Positions 22,691-35,013 are shown, counted from the first letter of the stretch. The stretch: 64,000 nucleotides of DNA from Misgurnus anguillicaudatus (GCF_027580225.2 NC_073341.2:13508501-13572500), one strand, 5' to 3'. The notes: generated by a model from the letters alone, not told the origin. A program made the numbers and translations.

Positions 22691-24400
22691 TGTCACAGAG
22701 TGACTTTTGAATGGTGGAACCTAAAGTGGTGGAAATTAGTTCAACCCAAATTCGGGGTTTATTGGCAACAGGTGTGCAGATGAGTGTGGCGATCGACGAT
22801 TGGGCAATTCAATGAAGAGGAGGGACATAAATAGGGCATTGGAAGTCAATTGGAGTGGAAGTTTATTCCAGCAGATGCTGTGGGTGAGGCCGAGCGGTTG
22901 AGGCGATTGGAGAGACGGATGTATTGTGGATATTGAGGATTGGGCGAAGTGAACTTGAGGATTGGGCGTGAACACACACACAGAGTTGAGTATAAAAACT
23001 ACCTTATTGAAGTGTTGTATTGACATGTGTTACTTTCTTGGAGGAGATCATATGCATTGAAGAGCTGTCGGAACTACAGTACAAGGAGGCAGGAACGAGG
23101 AGGTTGCACTGCCGGCCGTGTTTACGTCAGATATCAGGAAGGAAAGGGGAAAGAACTAGTGTCAACGGAACTGTGAGTACGCTGAATTGTTGTCGTGTCA
23201 GTGTTTACATTACAAGTGTGGAATATTAGTGTGCCTCTTGTGAGTTGTGCTTAGTGTGTAAGCGGCCCCACCGTGGAAAGGATTGGTGGGTGAGCCGGAA
23301 CCAGCTAAGGAAGGAGTAAGTCGCATGGTCGTGGCTGTGACGATTCATCTGGCCATCCGCTGCATCAGTGACTTCAATTATCCAGGACGAAACCCCGGTC
23401 CAATGTGGTGTGTTGACCTTATTTCACTGTGAGTGTGTGGAGTGCAGTGGGTGAGTCTTTCCTTTGACGTGTGTACACATGGAAATTGCAGTGTCGTGCT
23501 GTGTCCATGTTGTCAGAATTCACTTCCTAGACCAGGAAGGAAAACCCTTTTTGAGAGAACGTATACTGGTGCTGGTGGATGACCATTTTTCTATACACGC
23601 CGCTTGTGACTTCTGATCCCTTTTCCCCACCTGGTGGTGGCGAGGCAACGGTAACAAATAAGGAACTGTGTGAATATTGTGGGGAATGTCAACGGAGGGA
23701 AGTATTGGCTGCTGCATGGAAAACTAGCTGTGTTGTCTCTGTGTATGATTACCTGTCTGTGGAGGGATTTCAGAGGCCCGCCCCTGTCTAGATCTCTTGC
23801 CCTGTCAGTTGGAAGAGAGGAGAGGGAAGCGTTTGACCTATTCCTGTGGTACATACTTGGCGTGATAACCTACCTGAACTTACCCATTGTGGTGACACCA
23901 GCCGAGGCCGCGTTAGGCCCAATGAGCAGCAGCTTCGACCCGTACCTCCATCTGCCCTTGTTCGAAGCCAAGAGGTGGTGTATCTTTCCCCATATATTCA
24001 CTGAAGCCAAGTAAATCTGTGAAGGAATTCTGTGTGTCTGTCTGCTACCAGTTCTGCGGGTCCGAGCCTAAGAGCTAAGAGCCAGTGTATCACCCCTGTA
24101 TACTCACCTAAACGACCCAAGTCAAGACCCCATGCATTCACTTTGCATACTCACCTACACAACAAAGGCCAAGAATCCAGTACGCCTGTCTTTATACTTA
24201 CCGGCCCGCTCATCATACTAGGCCCAGTTGCTCTCCAAATACTTACCTGTGTACCCTCTAGGCGCTTCCAGTGTTGAGCCCAGGAACCTGCCGCTATCAG
24301 CACAAGGTACTCACTTCATCTATTTCGTCAGTGTCACTCACAGCCCTCATTTCTTCACGTCCAGGAAGAAGGGAAGGCTCCACCGAAAGTTCTCCTGCAA
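22691..24400 (+). repeat. LTR-like repeat (TGTCACAGAGTGACTTTT start)
   Basis: The start, TGTCACAGAGTGACTTTT then GTGGAAC, recurs at 63905 (TGTCATGGGGTGACTTTTTG then GTGGAAC). From about 24060 the sequence has loose tandem ACTCACCT and CTTACCT phrases like the minisatellite at 38.7-39.6 kb, followed in both places by a CCAGGAAGA block. The right end and TSD are not resolved. Several ORFs of 60-115 codons on both strands (23.5-24.3 kb) show no domain and are probably chance. Confidence 0.5.
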
Positions 24401-25136
24401 CACATAACAAAGACAAGTGACAAATGATTCTTCAGACATTCAGATTCTTCAGTTAATCAATGGGACTCTAAAATAAAATGGACAACTATAGCAGATTACG
24501 ACATAGATTTCCATTGATTTCTTAAAGCTGTTGCAAGGTGAGAAGCTTTAATATACATAACTGGACTAGTTTAGCCTTCGTTGCATTTCTGTTTTGTCAC
24601 AATCAACTCTATTCTCGACTGCATAAGATCCTTCATTGGCATATTGTGTTACAAAACATAAGAGTGTTTAACAGATAGCATTTCTAGTTTATGTTAATTA
24701 GTTTATACGAGCTACGTTAATTAAAACAGCTTATAAGGGCTGACTTCGCATTTGAATCATAACACAAAACAGGGAACGTAAATCATCTTCAGTGTTTTTA
24801 AACTCTGAAGAGAGCGAAGACTTTACAGTGGAAAGGAAACTGCATTGTATTGCTCCAGCGTCACATTGTGTAAACTGCATTTATAGTAAGGAAGTGCACA
24901 TATGCAGATATCATAGCAAATAGCAGTAAATACACACACCTTGCTCTCCTGTGAAGTTCACTCGCATTGTGAGACTGTAGATTGAAGACGGCGCTAAAAC
25001 GCAGAGTAAAGACGGGGCGGAGCTAAGGGGCTCAGCTTAAGGGGGTTGCGTGTGCGGCACAGTCCTTGGCTAAAGTTCATGGGCCCTTAGAATCGTCCTA
25101 ACACCCCCCCCCCCTTACGGCGCCCCTGGTGAGGAA
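24401..25136. other. Right arm of the 11.9-kb hAT element; no gene
   Basis: AT-rich non-coding sequence ending in the GC-rich subterminal block and inverted repeat at 25128, followed by the TSD. Confidence 0.6.
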
Positions 25137-25291
25137 TAAGGATATGCCATTTCACTTAATGCTTCATCTTCTCCATCCTGCGGGGTGCAGTGGCAGAGTA
25201 ATCAGCAATCCTGAGAGTCGGGACTTTTGCTGGTGGGCCAGTAGTGTTTTGAGGCCACGAGGGCCGGTCTGACTATTTATCATATATTTAA

Positions 25292-26110
25292 AGGGGGGGT
25301 TTAATGGTATTTCAAGCATTTTGACTTATTAACACAGTTATAGAGTTGTTTCCTCATGCTAAACGTAGGCAAAGTGTCAAAAATGCAGTTGGGCGTGTTT
25401 CAGAGTATTTCTGTGCCGAATGCACTTCGCCAGGGTTCGTACAAGTTTCGGCTAATTTTTTTCGATTACGGTTCTAACTGACGTTTCAGGGGTTTTCGAT
25501 ACGTATCACTTCTTTATATGGGCTTCCGCCGGAAAACTTCCCCCGGAAAACCCCGCCCAGCCGTCAGTCAGCGGGAGACGCTAGAGCTTGCTAACAGCTT
25601 ATCACGCCACTCAGCCTTGTTTAATTTCAAAAGTCAACAATCGCACAACAAGAAGTGTGTTTTTGGATGTAAGGAGAAGACATCCAGCCTTATGGAAACA
25701 ATGGATATAGTTTAGTATCCGGATTAGCAGCGGAGTTTTGCGTGTGTGTTTGATGCGGTGGATTTTCAGAACCGGGTCATGACGAGTTACACGTGGTAAG
25801 TAAGACTTCTGTCTTATGTTGGAAATAGGCGCGTGTATATTATATAAATGACACGAACATGTAGTGAATCATAAGTTAAAACAGTGTTGTATAGTGTTGT
25901 ATGACTCGTACTCGCTCCTCCTGTGTTATAACTCCTCCTTCATTTTTTCGTACGTTATCGGAAAGATTCGGTAAAGCTAATCTTTCTTTAATAAATCTGA
26001 TTAAACTAAAGACTCTTCAGAGATATAAAGGATGTCATACTACTCTATAGGTACTCCAGATTAATATCAGAAATGCAGAAACAGCGTGTGTTACGTGAGC
26101 TTTAATATGC
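25292..26110 (+). mobile_element. Kolobok-like (TTAA) element remnant with THAP-type exon
   Basis: The segment starts TTTAAAGGGGGGG, resembling TTAA-target termini. At 25640-25710 a short frame reads KKCVFGCKEKTSSLMETMD, which matches the start of a THAP zinc finger (C-x4-C followed by a basic/hydrophobic turn) seen in THAP-bearing transposases. The frame ends soon after, so the gene is dead. Assignment to Kolobok is from memory of such repeats and from the TTAA start, not from a full transposase. Confidence 0.45.
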
Positions 26111-27235
26111 CGCAGCGCCCAAAACGTATCTGGCCGCACCGCTCTATCAAGCCGTCTCCCCTGGAGTTGTAGTCAAGAATGCCGCTTATCAGCCAATCAA
26201 AAAAAAAAGAAAGAGGCTACACAATAGCCAATCAGAAAATAGCACTGTTGTATCTGGGTAGGATTTAACGCAACAACCAATAAAAAAGCTTATCCTCGTT
26301 CACCCACAGAGAAGACGAAACACCAGAAATCAACCGGCTGTAATGATGCTCATTAAAGATAATTTTAAATATTTTCAGTAGAACATATCTTAACATTGGT
26401 ACATCACTGATGGGGATAATTTACACGTGTGTTCGACTTTATGCTATAACATAGGAACCAACAAGCAGATGACATCAACGTGCCGCAAGAGCGGTGCGAA
26501 AGCAAACTCTTCCGATGATCTCTCGACTCATCCTCGCGGTACTTTGATGTCATCAGCCTGTCGTTCATGCAGCGCAGCTTGAAGTCGAACAGTGGGGTTC
26601 CCCAACCTTCCCCTGCAGGGGTTCTCATGATGACCGCTGCTGTTGTAATCTTTATTTTCACAAGTAAATTCCGTTTTTGTTTTAACATTCAAACAGACTC
26701 GGTTCTCCCCCATCTTTTCTCCCGCGCAACATCGGTTCTCCCGCGCTATGCATATTGCATACATTATTCCAGAAGTAATATGATTTGTTCACTGTGAATC
26801 ATACATGTTCTCTTATACTGGGAAATTGTAGCGCAGTTGAAGTGAATTGTATTAATTATTTGCGAGCATTTTTGAATATGGCCACTTGTGGAATGAAAAC
26901 TGCACGACGACAAAAAGGTAAGACTTGTTTCTGCATTTAGCCCTGTTTTACTAAGTTTTATTTAGTTTTATAGTCTTAACTACGTGTGCTTTATCACATC
27001 ATTTAAAAGTCTTTATTGTGTGTTTATAAGTGTTTATTGGTGGTTGTCATGACAAGATTTGTGAAGGGATGTCACAGTATGTTTTGTTTTGATATTATCT
27101 TGTTTTAGTTTATCTGTAGCTGGAGTTGTACCTAGTTAACAATTACAACATTTGAAAAGCATTTTAAACAACCATGATTTTCATGCAATCAGTATGATTT
27201 TGTAAAGGTTGGTGGAGCATGTATACATATAATGT
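26111..27235. other. Non-coding; one possible short first exon at 26878
   Basis: Repeat-like sequence without a recognisable protein. At 26878 an ATG in fair context (A at -3, G at +4) opens 13 codons and reaches AAAAAG/GTAAGA, a good splice-donor match. No downstream exon is recognised, so this may be chance or the start of a lost transposon gene. Confidence 0.3.
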
Positions 27236-27239
27236 GGTT

Positions 27240-30200
27240 TCACTTCCGGTTGAAAGGGAACGCTGGCGCGTCTGCCTGCCGCTCCTCTCTCCAAGTTTTG
27301 ATGATTTTAAACACTGATCTGACTATCCGAAGAAGTATATGATGGTTCTGGAGCTTGGAAATGCCCTTGTGATACCCGCACTACTGAAATACGGAACTAC
27401 GTTTTAATCGTCGGTCTGCTGTTTTTATCTTTGCACAACTATCTCTGCTGGAATAAACCTATCGGTTGCTCGGACAGATCCTGTAAGATCGCTGCTGGTG
27501 AGGATTCTACTGCCATGGCTTTGAGGTACACTGTTGAAAAACTGATGAATTTAAAAAGGCATTACTATTTAGTGAATGACATTTTTGAACATTGCCAAAA
27601 TGTCTATATCCTGCGTCCTATGCGCTATATGCATCACGCGTCAAGGCGAAAGTTCATACATGACATACATGATTCTCTTTCAGTACCTGCATTTCAACGT
27701 AAAACAAACCGACAAGTTGTAAAAGGTGTGGATTTTAACACCCTGGCAGGTTTTAAACGGGCGTAGTCTCTTCCGTCACTTTCAATACCTACGAGTCTAG
27801 TAAAAACTGCTGTTTTTAATGCTCGCCCTGTGAACAATAAAGCAGTGATTTTATCGGATATTATAATTGAAAATAAACTGGACTTGGTCTGCTTAACAGA
27901 AACATGGCATAAACAGGGTGATGGACTTCTGTTTAATGAACTTACTCCACCCGGCTATGGACTGTTTGATGCCCCGCGACCGTCGGGTAGGGGTGGAGGC
28001 ATCATTGTGATACATAATCAAAAATTCACAATGAGCCCGGTAGTCATACCTCAGTTTAAGTCTTTTGAATGTCTTGTTTTGAGCGTCTCTGCACCCATCA
28101 CTACAGCCATAGCTACAATCTACAGACCTCCTAAGACAACTGAACATTTTCTATCTGAATTTGCAGAACTGCTGTCTATGTTATGCCTTAAATTTGAGAG
28201 AACTCTTTTCTTGGGGGATTTTAACATCCACATTGACAAAAAAGACTCTGCAATGACTAAGGACTTTTTGTCCTTATTGGAATGTTTTGATTTGAAGCAA
28301 TGTGTGGATTGCTCCACACATATTAAGGGTCATTTTAAATGCGTCCTTCTTGTCACAGTTCTCTTCCTCTGACTTGGGATTATCTGACCATTTTGCCATC
28401 TTCTTTAATATGGAATTGTCACATCTTAATATTGTCTCCTCCCGTACTGTAAAATACCGCAAATGGAAATCTATAAACCTCCCTGACTTCTCTGCTTGGA
28501 TTGAGTCCTCATTAAGTGTTTTCTCTCCATCTGACCCACTGGAGGACAAAATCTCTACGTTAAATACTGTTCTTATGTCTGGTTTGGATTCATTTGCATC
28601 CATGAAAGCCCGTTCTGTGGCCTTTGTACGTTCTGCTCCCTGGTACAATGACGAGCTGCGCTCTATTAAGGCAGCTTGTCGTAAGACGGAGCGAAGGTGG
28701 CGTTTTTCTGGCCTGTCTGTGCACCACCAAGCTTGGAAAGACCATATACTGGAATATAAAGCAGAGATTGCTTCAGTCAGGTCTCAATATTTCTCCCAAA
28801 TAATTGACAATAACCAAAATAATCCCAGACGACTGTTTCACACCATAAACAAACTTTTCAAACAAAACTCCTCCCCTAGTGTACCTACCTCAGTTCACCT
28901 TTGTAATAAGTTCCTAGACCATTTTAATGCTAATTGCTGATGCTCGTAAAAGTATTACCTCTGACTCATTTTAATGTCACAAATTTTTCCGGCACTTATT
29001 TCTCATACTTCACCACACTGGACGCTTATTCTCTTGACAGGGAAGTTTCAAAATTGAAAGATACCACTTCTCCTCTGGATCCCATACCTAGTGATTTGTT
29101 TAAATCATGTTTCACCTCCCTATGCCCGGTTGTTTTGAGTATAATAAATGATTCCTTGCAAATGGGTGTTGTACCTGCTGCACTTAAAATTGCAGCTGTA
29201 ACACCTATACCAAAAAAGAACAACGCAGACTGGGACAATCTCAATAACTTTCGTCCCATTTCAAATTCCCCTTTTCTTTCCAAACTGCTTGAGCGAACTG
29301 TGGCCTCACAATTACACACTCATCTCACTGTTAATAATCTCTTCGAGCCCCTTCAATCTGGGTTCCGTAAATTACATAGCACTGAAACGGCTCTAGTCAA
29401 GGTCACAAATTACCTGTTAGTTGCTGCGGACTCTGGCTGTCTTTCAATTTTGATTCTCCTCGATTTAAGTGCAGCATTTGACACGGTGGATCATTCACTT
29501 CTACTAAATTGATTGGAGAATGTTTTTGGGCTAACAGACACTGTGTTACATTGGTTTAAGTCTTTTCTCTCAGATAGAAAGCAGTTTGTGTCTCTGGGTG
29601 GACGCAAATCCAAAGTTGGAACAGTGCAATTTGGAGTTCCCCAGGGATCTGTTTTAAGTCTCTTGCTTTTAAGTATGTACATCTTTCCACTGGGCCAACT
29701 TCTTAGATCCTTGGGTCTAAATTATCATTTTTATGCAGACGACACACAAATGTATATTCATTCAAAGCCTGCCGATACCACAGCTATTACCTTTTTAGAA
29801 CACTGTATTTCTAAGATAAAAATGTGGATGTCTCAAAATTTCCTCTGTCTCAACAGCGACAAGACTGAGGTAATGCTAATTGGTTCACCCCAACAACTTC
29901 GCAAGGCCGATGATGTAACCTTAATGGTGGATGGGTCTGCTTTGGAATTTCAAACCAAATTAAAAAATTTGGGGGTGATATTTGATGCAACTCTAACATT
30001 TGATTTGATATCGTAAAAGTTTCCCTTTTTCATCTTAGAAATATTGCACGACTGCGCCCCATGTTACCATTCTCTGTGGCTGAAAAATTGATAAATTCAT
30101 TTGTCTTTTCTCGTATCGACTACTGTAATGCTCTACTTGCTGGGGTTTCTAAATCTATCCTAAGCAAATAACAGTATGTCCAAAACTCTGCAGCCAGAAT

Positions 30201-30698
30201 TTTGACAAAAACTAGGCAAGGTGAGCACATTACTCCTATTCTGGAGTCCTTGCACTGGCTTCCAGTTAGGTATCGTGTTGATTTTAAAATCCTCATGCTC
30301 ACCTACAAGGCCTTGAATGCTTTAACGCCACAATATCTGTCTGAACTTTTAACTGCATATGCCCCAAGACGCAATCTTCGATCCTCTGACTTTTTAATCG
30401 TTCCTTCAACGCGCCTGCATTCTATGGGTGACCGGGCATTTTCTTCGTTTGCTCCCAGGCTCTGGAATACTCTTCCCATTGAGATTCGACAGGCCGACTC
30501 TCTGAGTACTTTTAAATCCACACTTAAAACTTATTTTTTTAGGTTAGCTTATAAGTGATTTTATTTTTTGTATGCATCTTTTATATGCTCTTAAATTTGA
30601 TGTATGTGTATTTTATAATGTATTTTCTATGATTCTGTAAAGCGCTTTGAGATGCAAATTTAAAGGCGCTATATAAAATAAAGTTTATTATTATTATA
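27240..30698 (+). mobile_element. L2/CR1-like LINE
   Basis: GC-rich 5' region from about 27240, one long broken frame from 27431 to 30558, and a 3' UTR ending GTAAAGCGCTTTGAG, GGCGCTATATAAAATAAAG and an (ATT)n tail. There is no RNase H. The tail is shared with the two SINE3 copies. The 5' boundary is approximate and no TSD was found. Confidence 0.88.
27431..30558 (+). pseudogene. L2-like LINE ORF: endonuclease and reverse transcriptase, broken
   Basis: Pieces in order: an N-terminal region (27431-27763); an APE endonuclease with LVCLTETWHKQGD, RGGGIIVIHNQ, LFLGDFNIHID and LGLSDHFAI (27830 to about 28420); a linker with APWYNDELR; reverse transcriptase with [34 protein letters not shown] (motif A), FGVPQGSVL and HFYADDTQMYI (motif C); and a C-terminus with HITPILESLHWLPVRYRVDF and LRSSD. 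Breaks: in-frame TAG at 27764, frameshift near 28340, frameshifts near 28930-28980, TGA at 29510, frameshift after about 30010, and TAA at 30169. The catalytic residues of the RT are intact, but the copy cannot make a full protein. Confidence 0.92.
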
Positions 30699-31609
30699 GA
30701 TTCGTTATTTGAGAATGGCCTTCTTGTACGAAGAATTTTTGCCATACCCTAGGATTTTGTGAAACGCCACCACTGACTGTTTTTAATGTTACAACAAATG
30801 CACAACTTGTTTGACACAAACAATGACAACTTGACTGCTGTTAGAGAATGTTTCCCAGATAATCAGCAGCAGTTTTTGTTACAGAGTGTCTGTAAGTTAG
30901 CCAACATACAGCCTGTTCACTGACAACACGCTCAGAACAAGTAGTCTAGGCCTCGTTATATTTTCATTATCACACGATAACTGACAAATTAAACATCCCT
31001 CTCTCCAATTAGGCTTAATCATTTTATAAGCAACTGCTTTGCAACCAAATTAAGCTTTAGCTTACCTGAAACTAGAGAACTGCTGTTGACAAAGATTTTT
31101 TTTAAATAATAATTATTACACTTGGTATTTCATGTTGTTGTGCAGTCATTTCTTTCTTTTCTTTTTTACCACGGAGGGCTGGTGGTCTACAAAATTTCCC
31201 GGTAGATTTTTTGGTCCCACTCCACCCCTGGCTAAGAGGAAGTGAGGAAAGGAAACGAGGATGCACAAATAGGAATTGAGAAGCACCCCCGAAAAGCATT
31301 AGAGAAATTACATATCTTAGTGATGAGAGAAACAAAGCTTTTCGTAGCTTCGAATCAATTGAACCAATTGCCTTACAAAATGATTCACTATTTTAAAGCA
31401 TTTGAAACACCAACGCTGGTGACACCTGCTGGTCAAAATGTGTAAGGGCAAAGGGATAGGCCCAATCACTTTTTACCATTAATTGTAAATATTAGTATGT
31501 CAGGTGATTACATAGACCTAACAATATTGTTATCCAAGTTCTCAAAATGTTCTTAAACAATCTGCCTTGGTTTTTATGTCACACATTATACGAAACTTTA
31601 TAATTAATA
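30699..31609. other. Non-coding, repeat-derived; no gene
   Basis: AT-rich sequence without a supported ORF. A phrase TAGCTTCGAATCAATTGAAC near 31350 has the look of a dispersed repeat terminus, but no mate was found. Confidence 0.5.
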
Positions 31610-32167
31610 ATAATAATAATTATAATTCTTTACATTTATATGGCGCTTTTCTGCAGCACTCAAAGCACTTTACATATGAATAGGGGAATCTCCTCAACCA
31701 CCACCAATGTGCAGCATCCACCTGGATGATGCGACAGCAGCCATATTGCACCAGAACGCCCACCACACACCAGCTTATTAATGGAGAGGAGACCGAGTGA
31801 TATAGCCATTTAGTGTGAGAAGATGATTAGTAGGCCAACGGGCAAGTTTGGCCAGGATGCCAGGGCACAACCCTACTCTTTTTCGAAAGACATCCTGGGA
31901 TTTTTAATGACCACAGAGAGTCAGGACCTCGGTTTTACATCTCATCTGAAGGATGGTGCTTTTTGACAGTATAGTTTCCCCGTCACCATACTGGGGTGTT
32001 AGGACCCACACAGACCACAGGGTGAGCACCCCCTGCTGGTCTCACTAACACCTCTACCAGCAGCAACCTGGTTTTTCCAGGTGGTCTCCCATCCAAGTAC
32101 TGACCAGGCTCAGCCCTGCTTTGCTTCAGTGGGCAAGCTGTCTTGGGCTACAGGGTGATATGGCTGC
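31610..32167 (-). mobile_element. SINE3-type SINE, copy 2
   Basis: Near full-length counterpart of the copy at 7.4-7.9 kb, same strand, with the same 5S-derived head (AGTACTTGGATGGGAGACC on the minus strand), the same body and the GCGCCATATAAATGTAA tail. An (AAT)n-like run adjoins the tail at 31600-31622. Confidence 0.88.
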
Positions 32168-32509
32168 TGGCTTTAAATGCCAAATGACCAGCAAACACAA
32201 TAGACATATTCCTTTATATTTACAGTCAATAATAAAACTAACCCGAAATTAGTGAAGCATAGTAGACACTGATTCATGAGTTCATTTTTAGATCAACACC
32301 CCCTAGTGGTGAACCATCAGAGTTTCTAAACGTTATGAATATTAAATATACTGTCTGAAACGAGTCTACGTTTACAATAATGTAATGATTAATACCAACA
32401 TTTATGCGTGTTTAAAGACGTGACGATGTGTAGGGCCGGAAGATTTATACGTGCATCAGGTTTAGTTGATAAAACAATTTCGCATAGGATACACTTGTGT
32501 AACTAGACT

Positions 32510-32625
32510 TATTTTCTCAGGGCAATTTGCTCATCAAGAAAATACATCTTGATTTAAGAATTTTTAGATTTGTGTACTAAAAACAAGACAAAAACACTAA
32601 TTAAGAAAGTCGTTTTTTGTAGTTT
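32510..32625. repeat. Half copy of the palindromic element at 12.3-12.7 kb
   Basis: ACTAGACTTATTTTCT, CATCTTGATTTAAGA and AAAACAAGACAAAAA match the right half of the nested element at 12.27-12.68 kb. The left half is missing. Confidence 0.75.
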
Positions 32626-32653
32626 TTTCAATTAGACTCACGCAATTGACCAC

Positions 32654-32769
32654 TAGGGGTGTCACGATTCTCCAAATCCTCGATTCGAGTACATTTTCGA
32701 TTCTGATGTCACGATTCAATTCGATTCTCGATTTTTAAATGAATTTTTTAAGACAAAAAATGATATGCC

Positions 32770-32808
<39 letters not shown>

Positions 32809-33374
32809 CATTAACATGCACATTGCGTGCTTTTCCTCGTATGGGGGTTTGTGGGCTTTACTTTACACGGAGAGCTTGTAGAGAGAGAATTCCTTCCTTT
32901 GACTCCTATTATCTGAAATAAAACCGGTGCGTCATAAGCAGCTGCGCTTCTCTCTGTCTCACATGCACGCGCTCTCGCATCTGTCCAAAGTCTAAACATA
33001 AACAAAAGTAATAATCCTTACGTATTTGTTCAGTTTTATGCGTTTCTTGCGGGCTGAGGCAAACTACCGGTATACCTTTTGTTTAAAATATAACCCGCTG
33101 CATCTTGGCGGCTCTGTCGTGCACGTGCAGAGAGCTGCGCTCTGTCCGAAGGCAGATCACTAGGTAGTAATCCTGTTTATGATATGCATTCAAGGAGTTG
33201 TAGCAATACATCCCTCGTGTTTAAAATATAAATCGCGTTCCGCTGGATGGATGTTTTTAAAGGCACTTCTGAGAGTTTATTTTCCCCCACTTGGCAAGCC
33301 GACCGGACGTGAGATGGGGGCGTGGCAGCATCGACGATCCCATTTTTTAATTCGAAGTTCGAGGTTGTGACTTA
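32654..33374. mobile_element. hAT-like element with TSD ATTGACCAC
   Basis: It starts TAGGGGTGTCACGATTC, has CGATTCGAG-type subterminal repeats at the left, and related AATTCGAAGTTCGAGGTTGTGACTTA at the right. ATTGACCAC is exact at 32645-32653 and 33375-33383 (8-bp TSD plus one chance base). A (TTA)n microsatellite at 32770-32801 lies inside. No transposase. Confidence 0.8.
32770..32801. repeat. (TTA)n microsatellite
   Basis: Ten or so TTA units. Confidence 0.95.
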
Positions 33375-33623
33375 ATTGACCACATTCTCATGCTCTCACT
33401 CAACACTACCTTTCTTTTCATGCAGGCCCATCATTGAGATCCCCGTGGTGTGTAATTGTAGTGTTCAGTTCTGTCTTGTGTTTCCCCTGTCCATGTCTCT
33501 TATTTAGAAGTTCTGTTTTGGCATCCATGTTTGTAGTTCTTTGTAATTCTGTTTCTTATAGCCTAATAACAATGTCATCTTTGTATGTATACAATGGAAA
33601 AATAATTGGAAAATGGTTTCCTT

Positions 33624-35005
33624 TAGGGATGCACCGAATATTCGGCCACCGAAAATTTTCGGCCGAAAATGGCCCAAAAGTGGTTTTTCGGTTTTCGGCC
33701 GAAAGACTTTTATCACCGAAAAAATACGGCCGAAATAATGTGATGACGCAAACAGAAACCGCGACCTGCACGTGCTTGTCTGAAGTAACATATCTGCGGT
33801 GTGGACTAGATTTCTCTCAAACCCGCGTCCAGCGAATTTCTGACCAGGACCTCCGCAACCTGTGAGTTTCACTCCCGCCCACGACCGTAATGTGTGTGTC
33901 CAAACCCGCGGAGTTTCTCTGGGCATTTGTACAGTTTTCACAAGCTCCGACTAAACATTCGTTCAGATTAACATCCAGAATAACAGACATTTAACATGAT
34001 TGCTTTTAAAATTAGGGATGTGCACGAATGGTCAAATATTCGATCTGCAATAATAATTAGAATGGGGAAAAAATGATATTCAAATGTTTTTAATCCGCCA
34101 CCGCAGCATTAATGCTACTGCTCATTGAATCCTTTTTCACTTCACCTGTACGGTCTTTTACAGACTTTAATATAAAATATACATGAAAATTAATATGTAT
34201 GTATTTCTGATTGTTTTGGTAATTCAGATTGCAGACTCATTTAAGTGTTTAGAGTTTTAATTGCCGGGTGTTAGACGTGCTTCTCCGCCGCCGCATCAGC
34301 GTGCATGATGAGAGGTTTGTTCGCTTCCTTATATAGCCTAGTTTATTTTGTTAAATTAAGCTCGTAACTTTGCACCCTCAGCAATAATGTATCAAGCCAG
34401 CTTGCGTTATTTGTAACATAATATTAAATTCAGATATATTTGTTAGATCCGTTTGTTGTTCTTACTGGATAACAACATAGAGTTTTTTCTGCAGCTGGCA
34501 TTAATGAGAAAAACGGGTTTCACCGGAGAAGGTAGGCTAAATATGATTTTCTTTTTAAACAAAAACATGTCAGACTAAATAAAGAAGATATTCATATTTG
34601 ACTGAGCCTTCGACCCATTCGGGGTTTTAACGTGCATTAAAATGCCATCATTTTTATATCAGCATTTTGTAACATTAACGTTAGGACAAAACCACAACTA
34701 GCACATCTCAGTTTTTAAATGTATACTGCATGGCAAACAAGCACCAAAGGATTAATCAAACAAATCCTTCAGCCTATATAACTGAAGTTGGGTTTGTTTA
34801 TGGCACATGCTGTTTGGCTTATTTTTCTTCTCAAATTGTGTGTGTTGACTCCATTTATATTACACACAAAAATACTATAAGTGCAATGGTAGTACTAATA
34901 ATTGGCATAATTTCTTTCGGTGTTTCGGCTTTCGGTTTTCGGCCTTGGTGTCCTCTTTTTCGGTTTTCGGTTTCGGCCAAGAATTTTCATTTCGGTGCAT
35001 CCCTA
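33624..35005. mobile_element. hAT element with CGGCCGAAA-rich ends, TSD GTTTCCTT
   Basis: Ends TAGGGATGCACCGAA and its complement; both sides carry arrays of TTCGGCCGAAA / TTTTCGGTTTTCGG. The 8-bp duplication GTTTCCTT is exact at 33616-33623 and 35006-35013. A further inserted end (TTAGGGATGTGCACGAATGG) appears at about 34013. No transposase ORF; ORFs crossing the left end are by-products of the repeats. Confidence 0.92.
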
Positions 35006-35013
35006 GTTTCCTT

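Larger units (their letters stand above)
13275..25128. mobile_element. hAT element expanded to 11.9 kb by nested insertions
   Basis: The left end CAGGGGCGCCGCTAG and right-end complement CAGGGGCGCCGTAAG are inverted repeats followed by similar GGGCCC.ATGAA blocks. The 8-bp target duplication GTGAGGAA is exact at 13267-13274 and 25129-25136. Inside lie a solo LTR (13651-14272), a second hAT (14289-22495) with further nesting, and an LTR-like repeat from 22691. The element's own sequence outside these is about 1-2 kb and non-coding, so the original was probably a non-autonomous copy. Confidence 0.9.

Noticed and set aside
23520..24277. Cluster of 65-114-codon ORFs on both strands
   Set aside because: They lie in an LTR-like repeat; mutually overlapping and without domains.
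33434..33941. ORFs of 143 and 145 codons on opposite strands
   Set aside because: Both cross the boundary and TSD of the hAT at 33624, so they cannot be ancestral genes.
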